Part shown: positions 1-7,165 of the stretch, piece by piece
Layout: each line of letters starts with the position of its first letter
Position numbering within the stretch: the stretch's first letter is position 1
NCBI GenBank assembly: GCA_900088475.1
Contig: FLMG01000060.1
Coordinates: forward strand, 1 to 17,962
DNA length: 17,962 bases
Source: Hyphochytrium catenoides
Taxonomy: Eukaryota > Sar > Hyphochytriomycetes > Hyphochytriales > Hyphochytriaceae
Direction of reading: 5' to 3'
Notes under the pieces: model-generated
Database searches by the model: none
The model's input: the letters and a program-made list of their open reading frames with translations, nothing else
What the model was told of the DNA's origin: nothing
Made by a program: the position numbers and the translations under genes

Positions 1-44
1 CAACCATCCGTCCTACCATCTCGTCCTACCGATAAGACTAACCC
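1..44. mobile_element. Terminal inverted repeat end of a DNA-transposon-like element (copy 1)
   Basis: This segment closely matches the right end of the 1590 bp element at 4941-6530 and the reverse complement of that element's left end. All three share an outer CCGATAAGACT(A/T)ACCC and inner copies of GTCCTACC. Only the terminus lies in the window, so the body and the target duplication cannot be seen. The family assignment is inferred from the inverted ends; no transposase is visible. Confidence 0.55.
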
Positions 45-451
45 TCAGCGATGCCGATCTACCCCCTGTCACTCTTTGAAAGCTCCGAAAAGAGGTGATT
101 TTGGGCCGAAATCGTGCCTGAAACTTTCCCTTTAAAAAGTGCTCGTATGGTTGAAATTTTCGGTGGCGGGGTTGAAATGTATACTGAAATTTTGGATGTA
201 ACTTTCAATGTTTCGAACGTTCCTTCGACGTGGAAATATTTCCGAAAGTTTCAATGGGACAGGATTGCCGTTAGCGGCTATATGACCGTACCGGTGAGAC
301 CCGGTAGCCGTTATTGCCCAGTGGAGCTCGTTGGCTGCTCCAGGGGGGCCGACTTGATCTTGGTCTCGATCGGGATCGCAATAGTCCAATGGTTGGCTCA
401 GAGGCCTCAAGACAGGTTTCCGAGTCCTGAGGGACGCGTGGGACCATAACC
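45..451. other. Unassigned stretch between a transposon end and LTR1
   Basis: No convincing gene is seen. Open frames on both strands here are short and lack recognisable motifs. The stretch 160-260 repeats short words such as GAAATTT and GAAAGTTTCAA. Around 404-432 there is a hairpin with a 9 bp stem and one mismatch. Promoter-like tRNA boxes near 371-427 are too weak to call. It is probably older repeat sequence. Confidence 0.4.
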
Positions 452-772
452 TGTTGGATTATATGGGATGTTGGACAATGTCATTAGATGAGAGTGCTCT
501 ACTTATAAGCCCAACTGGGGTCCCATAATCTAGAGCTATTCTGACTATGCAAACTATTCCTAATAAACCCTAAGATATGGAGTTATAGAGATATCCCTGT
601 CTAGAATAGTCAGTCCTGGAGGTATCCTGGGGTACTGACCATAAGCCATAGATATAAACAGGGACATTTCCTTTACTTCATATCTCGGCTTGTACTGGGA
701 GTTTAGAGCTGAAATTTGGGTAGTTAAGCTTGCCAGCTTGTAGTCCACATAGCTGTGCCCGCAGACTCCAAC
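452..772 (+). repeat. LTR1: long terminal repeat of a Ty1/copia-type element
   Basis: The repeat starts TGTTGGAT and ends GACTCCAAC, where a final A would complete the usual TG...CA form. It has two blocks. The first (452-639) recurs at 3349-3544 and, reversed, at 6531-6650. The second (635-772) recurs at 4409-4547 and, reversed, at 4772-4935. The complete arrangement recurs reversed at 6668-6972, directly after a polypurine tract, which identifies it as an LTR. A TATA-like GATATAAACAGG lies at 651-662. It precedes a copia gag on the same strand and so acts as the 5' LTR of that element. Confidence 0.75.
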
Positions 773-773
773 T

Positions 774-1213
774 CTTCCCCTCTGCGTCGTCCGCTGTACA
801 CGTTTTGGTTTCAGCGTCGATCACAGTCCAACACTCCCCCGGAATCTAGAGAACTCTGTGAGCTCTAGATTCAAATGGAACTGTGATGGTCATCCGTGGT
901 CACAGAACCGAATGGCTCACTATATTGCCCGAGTTAAATCGCTCGGAGCGTACACCATGTTAGATTTTATCATTTGGTGGTGAGCACTTTGAACTAATAT
1001 TGGCGGGTGTCTGGATATACCGGAGAAAGGTTTTGTACGCTCCGGTATTCGAACCCAGGACCTCTGTCTTTGATGCCGACACCCTAACCAGTATGCACCA
1101 TACACCAAACGTACACTTGACTAATCTCCGTTTTTGTTTATATACCAGGGGTTTTCCCCTCTGCGTCGTCCGCTGTACATTTTTTGGTTTCAGCGTCGAT
1201 CACAGTCCCGACA
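774..1213 (-). repeat. 380-bp tRNA-like repeat, copy A (one unit plus ~57 bp of a second)
   Basis: This is the same unit as copies B, C and D. It lies between LTR1 and the gag remnant, so it inserted near the LTR/internal junction. The fixed end (TGTTGAAC in other copies) is at about 1213 and is altered here. The other end carries only about 57 bp of a second unit. The tRNA-like module is on the minus strand at 1035-1114. No clean target duplication is seen. Confidence 0.7.
1035..1114 (-). other. tRNA-like module of copy A
   Basis: The 80 nt module has ends that pair over seven bases (GTACGTT with AGCGTAC). It has an A-box-like TGGTGTATGG directly after the 5' acceptor strand. The B-box region reads GGTTCGAATACC, one change from consensus, so the T stem has a mismatch. 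The anticodon arm does not fold canonically. This is a tRNA-derived part of a repeat, not a functional tRNA gene. Confidence 0.6.
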
Positions 1214-2707
1214 CAATCAACAAACTGGTTCCATTTGTGGCTGATGAGCTTTTGTCGCTGCTGGAAGGACAACCATCAGCCTACGCGGGTGGATAAAAGT
1301 GCAGGAGCATTTGGACGGATGAGAAGGGGACAACGTTCTCAAACGTCTGCAGGAGATCACCAACTCAAGGTTTGATGCTGACGATCCCATTTCCCTGAGG
1401 TCGCACTTGACTATGCTAAGGCAGCGAACAGATGCCTTGAAAGTCACCTTCGAGAGGAGAAAGGAGAACCAGCAAGTTATTTACGAAACTATCCTGATCT
1501 CTTCCATCCTACAAAGCCTGCCGGCGTCCTTCGACTCCATAGTGAGTCATCTGCAGTATGTCCTAGAAACTTCCTCTCTGGCTGCAGACGAGGTCATCGA
1601 CCGGATTTTGGCCGATGAACAGAGAAGAGTGTCTAGCTCTTCTCACTCACCAGAGCTTCCACCTTCTTCTTCGGAGCTGAATGCACTCGCTGCAAGAGAA
1701 AGTGAACGAGAGAAAAGCGCAGCGACGACAACAACAACCTGCTTGTGGTGGCAGACAGTGCGGTATCTGCCGGAAAAGGGGGCACAATAGCGCAGACTGC
1801 TTCGATCCAGAGAAGAATGCTGTGCGCAGGCCATCAGGCTGGAAGCCTCGCAGGCCTTGTCTGCTGCTCTCCTATCCTCCACTTCTTCTTCTCCCGGAGG
1901 GGTTCAAACTAATATATTGGTGGTATTAGCCAATCAGTATGCAAGATCTTCTGCCAACTCTGGTGAATCTCTTACCCTAGCTTCTATCCAGCAAGCTGCA
2001 GCGAAGGCGAAAGAAGTCCAGTGCAGCCATAAATGGCTGCTAGACAGCGGATGCTCCAGCCACATTACTGGAGATCGATTACTCTTTTTTTCTTTCACTC
2101 CTATTGACCCTCTTCCTCTTTTACCGCTGACAACCGGCCAGTTTTGCCTTGGGAAAGTGAAGCATACTTCCCTGCCGCCAATAGAGCTACCACTCCTCTC
2201 TACCTGCCTAATGTGCTCTATGCCAGCCCAATAGATCCAAGAATCCTCTTCTGGTGAAGCAGTGTTATTTACCTCAATGGAGCTTACACTCTAAGTCATT
2301 CTTCACTAATCAAGGACATTGCAAAGTTAACCTCTCAAGAACAAGTGAGACGTATTGGTTTGACCAATGGAACCGTTTGTTCTCCTCGGACACTGGCGAT
2401 GCACGGGGACAAAGTGACTCTTCTCCTCCAAGACTAGCCGCAGCTACGAGCAAGCAAGAGCCTATCACCCTGTGGCACAAACGGGTTAATCATCTTAATC
2501 ATACAGATATATGAAGACTAACTGTACAGGCTTCGGGTATAGCTCTTGATAGAGCTTGTCAGCAGGCGTGCCTCTGTGAGACCTGCATCCTAGCCAAGCT
2601 ACTAAAACGTAAGCCTTACCACGCTCAGCCTCGCAAGACAACAAGACTGCTTGAACTTCTGCACGCTGACGTCGGCATTGTCAATACTCGTAGCTACCAA
2701 GCCCGCT

Positions 2708-2713
2708 ATGTAT
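2708..2713. repeat. Target-site duplication, left of copy B
   Basis: ATGTAT here is repeated at 3113-3118 on the other side of copy B. The length could equally be five (ATGTA), because the element may start with T. It is the clearest insertion scar in the window. Confidence 0.7.
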
Positions 2714-3112
2714 AGCGTCGATCACAGTTCAACACTCCCCCGGAATCTAGAGAACTCTGTAAGCTCTAGATTCAAATGGAACTGTGATGGTCATCCGTGG
2801 TCACAGAACCGAATGGCTCACTATATTGCCCGAGTTAAATCGCTCGGAGCGTACACCATGTTAGATTTTATCATTGGATGGTGAGCACTTTGAATTAATA
2901 TTTGGGGGTGTCTGGATATACCGGAGAAAAGTTTTGTACGCTCCGGGATTCGAACCCAGGACCTCTGTCTTTGATGCCGACACCCTAACCAGTATGCACC
3001 ATACACCAAACGTACTCTTGACTAATCTCCGTTCTTGTTATATACCAGGGTTTTTCCCCTCTGCGTCGTCCGCTGTACACTTTTTGGTTTCAGCGTCGAT
3101 CACAGTTCAACA
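2714..3112 (-). mobile_element. 380-bp tRNA-like repeat, copy B (intact insertion)
   Basis: This 399 bp insertion lies in the copia integrase and is flanked by ATGTAT at 2708-2713 and 3113-3118. Read on the minus strand it starts TGTTGAACTGTGATCGACGCT, runs one unit of 378 bp, and ends with the same 21 bases again. A G-rich tract (CCGGGGGAG) stands directly before the second copy, like a polypurine tract before a 3' LTR. It codes for no protein. It could be a miniature LTR element (TRIM-like) with a very short repeat, or a tandem-unit element inserted with a truncated second unit. Confidence 0.75.
2936..3015 (-). other. tRNA-like module of copy B (best preserved)
   Basis: The acceptor-like ends pair over seven bases. 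The T arm is a 5 bp stem (CTGGG/CCCGG, one G-T pair) with loop TTCGAAT. The A-box-like sequence is TGGTGTATGG and the B box is GGTTCGAATCC. A TTTT run follows the 3' end after about five bases, as in RNA polymerase III genes. The anticodon stem forms only four pairs around a nine-base loop, and the D region contains an extra palindrome GTATGGTGCATAC. Translation use is therefore unlikely, but RNA polymerase III transcription is possible. Confidence 0.6.
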
Positions 3113-3118
3113 ATGTAT
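3113..3118. repeat. Target-site duplication, right of copy B
   Basis: This is the second ATGTAT, matching 2708-2713. The integrase reading continues from it toward VDDHSR. Confidence 0.7.
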
Positions 3119-3348
3119 AATTTCTACTCGTTGTAGATGATCACTCGCGGAGGTGCGTTTGTACAATTTCTTAGAAGAAAGCAGAGGCAGAAAGGAAGCT
3201 GGAGGAGCTAATTCTCCTTTATGGAGAAACAGACGGGTGAGCGCGTGAAGGAGATACGCTCCGGTCGCAGGGAAGAGTTCGTTAGCAGTGCTGTCCGCGG
3301 AGTGTGCTCTCGCCGAGGGATCCTGTACTCTACTACCCCTGCTTATTC

Positions 3349-3544
3349 TGTTATTTTATATGGGATGATTGGACAATGTCATTAGATGAGAGGACTCTCT
3401 CTACTTATTATAAGCCCAACTGGTGTCACATAATCTAGAGCTATTCTGACTATGCCAATTATTCCTAATAGAGCCTAAAATAATCAGTCATAGAGATATC
3501 TCTGCCTAGAACAGTCAGTCTTGAAGGTATTCCGGAGTACTGAC
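3349..3544 (+). repeat. LTR2, first part
   Basis: This segment matches LTR1 from its start (TGTTATTTTATATGGG against TGTTGGATTATATGGG) to the shared CTGAC at 3540-3544. The rest of the LTR resumes at 4409 with a second CTGAC. It directly abuts the integrase remnant with no polypurine tract, so the 3' half of the copia internal region was lost before or during insertion. Confidence 0.65.
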
Positions 3545-3642
3545 TGTTGAACTGTGATTAACGCTGAAACCAAAGAGTGTACAGCGGACGACGCAGAGAG
3601 GAGAACCTCTAGTATATAAACAAAACGGAGATTAGTCAAAGT

Positions 3643-3722
3643 GTACGTTTGGTGTATGGTGCATACTGGCTAGGGTGTCGGCATCAAAGACAGAGGTCCT
3701 GGATTCGAATACCGGAGCGTAC
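3643..3722 (+). other. tRNA-like module of copy C
   Basis: Same 80 nt layout as in A and B. The acceptor pairing and A box are kept, while the T stem is weakened by ATTCGAATA. The TATA-like box starts 30 bp upstream, the spacing known for upstream TATA elements of some RNA polymerase III genes. Only a TTT follows, so termination would be weak. Confidence 0.55.
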
Positions 3723-4022
3723 AAAACCTTTCTCCGGTAGATCCTCCAGACACCCCCCCAATATCAAATGAAGTGCTCACCATCCACTGATAAACTCTAA
3801 CATGGTGTACGCCTCCGAGCGATTTAACTCGGGCAATAGATTGAGCCATTCGGTTCTGTGACCACGGATGACCATCACAGTTCCATTTGAATCTAGCCTT
3901 ACAGAGTTCTCTAGATTCCGGGAGTGTTGAACTGTGATCAACGCTGAAACCAAAGAGTGTACAGCGGACGACGCAGAGCGGAAAAGCCCTGGTATATAAA
4001 CAAAACGGAGATTAGTCAAAGT

Positions 4023-4090
4023 GTACGATTGGTGTATGGCGCATACTGGTTAGGGTGTCGGCATCAAAGACAGAGGTCCTGGGTTCGAAT
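4023..4090 (+). other. Truncated tRNA-like module of copy D
   Basis: The module starts GTACGATT and is lost after GGTTCGAAT, so the 3' T stem and acceptor strand are missing. It cannot fold as a tRNA. Confidence 0.5.
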
Positions 4091-4376
4091 TAAAAACGCT
4101 TGGCGCTGATAACAATATTCTCCACACTTCTACCTAGCGCTGAAGCAATCAGACAATGTGCAATTTTCTGGAGATCTCGACGCGTTTATCAAAGAGGCTA
4201 AAGGAAACAACATCTCGCCACCAACCTCGCTCTTCATCGTACATCGAGAAATCTATGCAATGTAAGCCCAAGAACCAAGTAATCTCGTTCTAGCGGGTCT
4301 TCTACAGCATGCGGGGAGGTGTTGAATGTTCATCTTCGACCCTCCTTCACAATGGGGAGTTCGAGCTGCGGGGAGG
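4091..4376 (+). mobile_element. 3' internal end of a copia-family element with polypurine tract
   Basis: The last part shares phrases such as GGGAGTTCGAGCTGC(A/G)GGGAGG with minus-strand sequence beside LTR3 (6973-7055). Both end in a purine tract directly before TGTTGG, the LTR start. A shorter GCGGGGAGGTGTTG also occurs at 4310-4323. A reading frame of about 45 codons near 4130-4263 has no family I recognise. Confidence 0.55.
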
Positions 4377-4408
4377 TGTTGGAGTCTGAGGGCACGGAGA
4401 CTCCAACA
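4377..4408. repeat. Palindromic LTR-end segment
   Basis: TGTTGGAGTCT and AGACTCCAACA form a perfect 11 bp inverted repeat around a 10 base centre. The first 19 bases are the exact reverse complement of the LTR end at 4529-4547. It follows a polypurine tract, so it either starts an LTR lacking its first block or forms the end of the 864 bp insertion 3545-4408. Confidence 0.55.
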
Positions 4409-4547
4409 CTGACCATAGGCCATAGATATAAACAGGGCCATTCCGCTTGATTCATATCTCGGCTTCTACTGAGAGTTTGGAGCTGAAACTTGAGTAGTTA
4501 AGCTTGGCACCTTGTAGTCCACATAGCTGTGCCCTCAGACTCCAACA
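4409..4547 (+). repeat. LTR2, second part
   Basis: This segment matches the second block of LTR1: TATA-like GATATAAACAGG, then the region ending GTGCCCTCAGACTCCAACA. It begins with CTGAC, which also closes the first part of LTR2 at 3540-3544. The two parts therefore look like one LTR split by an 864 bp insertion with a 5 bp duplication, as expected for a copia-type integrase product. Confidence 0.65.
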
Positions 4548-4771
4548 TATTCACCCTCTAGCAACAAATGCTGTGAACGCTGGATGAGGACTGTCATTCA
4601 GCAGGCGGCGATATGCCTTCTGGTTGCTACTGACCTTCCTCGTTTGTTTGGGCACATGCATTGGCGTTTACAAGGGAAGAGTGGCGTTTACAAGGAAGAG
4701 TTGATACAATTCGAGCTAGGTGTGTATAGAGAGTGATTACTGCACTACTGACAACGAGCATTTCAACATTA
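4548..4771. other. Unassigned stretch with a short tandem duplication
   Basis: No gene is seen. A tandem pair of TGGCGTTTACAAGG(G)AAGAG, unit about 19 bp, lies at 4662-4700. It sits between the LTR2 end and the LTR4 end and may be transposon internal or older host sequence. Confidence 0.4.
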
Positions 4772-4940
4772 TTCAACGGTTTGAGGGAACGGCTATGCGG
4801 ACTGCAAGCTGGCAAGCTTAGCTACCCAAGTTCCAGCTCCAAACTTCTAGTAGAAGCCGAGATATGAATCAAACGAAGTGACCTTTTTTATATCTATGGC
4901 CTTATCGTAAAGGCCCCCAAATACCTTCAGGACTGAGTGA
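4772..4940 (-). repeat. LTR4, 3' part (minus strand), split by the inverted-repeat element
   Basis: Reverse complement of the second LTR block, from the LTR end near 4772 to the start of the first block at about 4930-4940. The missing remainder appears 1.6 kb away at 6531, in the same orientation, directly beyond the inverted-repeat element. Confidence 0.7.
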
Positions 4941-5120
4941 GGGTTAGTCTTATCGGGGGGACGAGTTGGTAGGACGACCAGGGTCGTTAGCGGCTCAATC
5001 CAACCGAGAAGTGAGGGCTTCGACAAGACTCGCAATTTACCTGCTGGCGGTCGGACTGAGGGACGCAAAGCCTCAATTTCAACCCACAGGGGCTTCAGCA
5101 CAAATGGACTTTTTCGTGTT

Positions 5121-5145
5121 TTGTGTGTCTGTGTGTGTGTGTGTT
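5121..5145. repeat. Interrupted (GT)n microsatellite
   Basis: Mostly GT dinucleotides with small interruptions, inside the inverted-repeat element. Confidence 0.7.
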
Positions 5146-5461
5146 TGTGATCAAAATTTCACTATTTGGATTTTCACTAATCACTATTTGGGCTTTTTCT
5201 TTGGGTTTAAATCTGGGTACTTTGGGGATATAAAAGAGGTTAGACTAGAAGCGAAAGGGTTTCTATGAATATAACTCGAATTTGTAACGCGAGACGTATT
5301 ACCATAACCGAGACACATCGCGTGCGTCCACGCGAATTTGTGCTGTAACCTCATATTACCTGAGACGTATCACCTACAATCCTGCGTCGTTAGCTGTACG
5401 AGTTGAGGGTGGGGGTGACATGTCACGCAACTCCTGCAGCAGTCGAGAGTTGGAGAAAGTT

Positions 5462-5494
5462 TCGCCACTCACTCACTCACTCACTCACACTCAC
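5462..5494. repeat. (CACT)n simple repeat
   Basis: About seven CACT units with one imperfection, inside the inverted-repeat element. Confidence 0.75.
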
Positions 5495-6530
5495 TCACTA
5501 CTCGGTTGTAGGAAGCGTGGGTGAAGGAGTAGAGAGATCCTTCAGAGAGTGTGCCTATCTAGGAATTACTACGAGTACTGAAAGAACTAGTTCTCAGTTC
5601 TACAGGTTGTAGTTCTATAAGGAATGAAGAGCTCCTGGTGTTACAAGTACAAGTACAACTAGATCAGTGATCCAAGCATCTTCCACTGATAATGCAGCCG
5701 AAGGCTGGATTACGCACTAGTAACATCGGGCGAGCCCTAGGCGCAGCCTAAAGCTATTGATAACCAGAAACGAAGAGCAGCCCCTTGCAATAGTAGTAAG
5801 ATGATGCCAGCAGCAACTAGCAAATAAAGCGCAGAAGAAGAATTGTTTTCGGCAATTCGGATCCTTCCGAGTGACGGGAAGAAAGAGAGCTGGCAATTCG
5901 GCTTCCTTTGTTAGTCTGGTGGCTTGTTGTGTCCACTTCTTGGAAGAGGACAGAGGAGATGATGAGGAGAGCAGCGACAGCGGCCATCTGCTTTCTTGGC
6001 TCTTTTAATCAGTTAAAAAGAGAGAAAGAACCGGCGCATCAACACTGGGATTCCATTACAGTCTCTTGCCGCGATCAAAGAACAGAAGAAAGAGGAGGGT
6101 TCGTTGCTCTCTTCATTCATCTTTGAACAACCGCCCCAGTTAACTTTTGCAGTGCGCAGGAGGAGGAACGCGCCGCCCTCTTCTGCCGTACTGTTGATAG
6201 TCGGAAGAAAGAAAATCTCTTTACTCTGCACCTTTTCCTCTTCCTTTTTTAGAGGAGTGCAAGAAGAGATCGACACAAAGCCAAAAAAGTAAGTTGGTCC
6301 ATCTACAATTCTTACAATCCCCCGATTATTATTGCTTTCTGAAGCCCTTGAAGCTCGTCTCAACTTCCTCAACGGAAATTTTTGAAGCGAAGGTAATATT
6401 TTATTCATAATCGTCCTTGCAATACCTCCCGTCCTAGCAAAATCTCCGTCCTACCGTCCAGCCAAAAATTTCACTTTCCCACGATCCAACCATCCGTCCT
6501 ACCACCTCCTCCCCCCGATAAGACTTACCC

Positions 6531-6650
6531 TGACTGTTTTAGACAAGGGACATCACAATGACTGAATATCTTAGGATTTATTGGGAATATTTGGCAGGGT
6601 CAGATTAGCTTTAGATTGTGGGACCGCCGTTGGATGCTTCACTCAAGGGA
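6531..6650 (-). repeat. LTR4, 5' part (minus strand)
   Basis: Reverse complement of the first LTR block, matching LTR1 words such as TCTAGAGCTATTCTGAC and CCTAATAAACCCTAAGATAT in decayed form. It continues the segment at 4772-4940 once the inserted element is removed. The outer end near 6650 is blurred and nearly touches LTR3. Confidence 0.65.
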
Positions 6651-6667
6651 GTTGGAGTGGCGGCAGG

Positions 6668-6972
6668 TGCTGAAGTCTGAGGGCCTATTTCTATGGGGTG
6701 CAAGCTGGCAAGCTTAGCTACCCAAGTCCTAGCTCCAAACTCTCAGTAATAGCCGAGACATGAGAACAATTCGATTTTTGGGGCCTGTTTGTTTCTACCG
6801 CTTAGGGTCAGGACCCCGGGTTAACTTCAAAACTGACTGTTCAAAATATAAACATCTCTATGACAACCGACTGAGTATCTTCTTAGGTTCGATCATGGTT
6901 CAATATGAATAGGTGACATAGTAGTCAGAATAGGTCTAATTTGGAGAATCCCAGTAGTTTAGCTTACCAACA
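6668..6972 (-). repeat. LTR3 (minus strand, complete)
   Basis: On the minus strand it starts TGTTGG directly after a purine tract (GCAGGGAGG) and ends GACTTCAGCA. It contains both LTR blocks in the order seen in LTR1. The 305 bp length is close to the 321 bp of LTR1. This copy shows that the two blocks belong to one LTR and that the polypurine tract is its neighbour. Confidence 0.7.
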
Positions 6973-7055
6973 CCTCCCTGCAGCTCGAACTCCCTTCCAT
7001 CCCGGCAGCTGGAACTCCGTTGAGCGGTCGAGGGTGAACCTTCAACATAAGGTAG
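6973..7055 (-). mobile_element. Copia-family 3' internal remnant with polypurine tract (minus strand)
   Basis: The purine tract at 6973-6981 (reverse complement) adjoins LTR3. Further in, GTTCGAGCTGC and GGTTCACCCTCGAC correspond to the region 4323-4376. No coding part remains. Confidence 0.55.
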
Positions 7056-7069
7056 TAGACAAAGATGAT

Positions 7070-7165
7070 CTTTGACAAGCCGGGAATCGAACCAGGTCCT
7101 TCCTTCAGCAATGCCAGCACGCTACGGCGTCTGCATCAATACACCAGGTGGCTGTTATTTAGTGA
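7070..7165 (-). repeat. Second tRNA-like repeat fragment
   Basis: On the minus strand there is an A-box-like TGGTGTATTGATG. About 40 bases later comes a B-box-like GGTTCGATTCC inside CCTGGTTCGATTCCCGG. It resembles the module of the 380 bp repeat in layout but differs in sequence, and its acceptor ends do not pair. It could be a relic of a related tRNA-derived short element. Confidence 0.4.

Larger units (their letters stand above)
1214..3348 (+). pseudogene. Broken Ty1/copia gag-protease-integrase, interrupted by copy B
   Basis: Copia polyprotein landmarks appear in order but in shifting frames. A gag helical region (UBN2-like) covers about 1340-1680. A CCHC zinc knuckle CGICRKRGHNSADC lies at 1759-1800, one frame away. 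The aspartic protease motif WLLDSGCSSH is near 2035-2064. The pre-integrase zinc region has WHKRVNHLNH near 2473 and CETC at 2575-2586. The integrase core has LHADV near 2660, VDDHSR at 3133-3150 and KEIRSG...EEF near 3250-3285. Copy B (2714-3112) splits the integrase. Removing it and one ATGTAT copy restores the frame, apart from a stop. Reverse transcriptase and RNase H are absent; the reading jumps from integrase into LTR sequence at about 3349. The element cannot be active. Confidence 0.85.
3545..4090 (+). mobile_element. 380-bp tRNA-like repeat, copies C and D in tandem (D truncated)
   Basis: Unit C starts with TGTTGAACTGTGAT at 3545, and the next unit starts with the same bases at 3925, giving a 380 bp period. 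D runs 166 bp and stops in the middle of the B box (GGTTCGAAT), where unrelated sequence begins. The tRNA-like modules are at 3643-3722 (C) and 4023-4090 (D, cut). TATATAAACA at 3613-3622 begins 30 bp before the module in C. Orientation is opposite to A and B. Confidence 0.75.
4941..6530. mobile_element. 1590-bp element with terminal inverted repeats, inserted in LTR4
   Basis: The ends are inverted: GGGTTAGTCTTATCGGGGGG on the left, and CCCCCCGATAAGACTTACCC on the right. Homology extends about 40 bp inward with repeated GGTAGGACG words. The flanks are two halves of one LTR. A degenerate duplication is possible (TGAGTGA on the left, TGACTGT on the right). No transposase is visible, so it is likely non-autonomous. 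The interior holds a GT run (5121-5145), a CACT run (5462-5494) and, from about 5820 to 6300, GA/CT-rich sequence resembling the host gene flanks of this window. Confidence 0.65.

Noticed and set aside
371-427. TAGTCCAATGG followed by GGTTTCCGAGTCC, resembling tRNA A and B boxes
   Set aside because: The B box has extra bases, and no acceptor or D-arm pairing could be formed, so a tRNA call is not supported.
3545-4090. Hammerhead ribozyme in the tandem repeat
   Set aside because: CTGATAA occurs once in copy C near 3786, but the other copies read AATGATAA and no GAAA core with flanking stems was found.
452-4547. Whole span as one copia element with matching host-site duplication
   Set aside because: The bases before 452 (ATAACC) and after 4547 (TATTC) do not match, so the outer boundary of a single insertion cannot be shown.
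1-6530. CRISPR array from repeated GTCCTACC words
   Set aside because: The words are irregularly spaced and belong to inverted transposon ends in a eukaryotic context.
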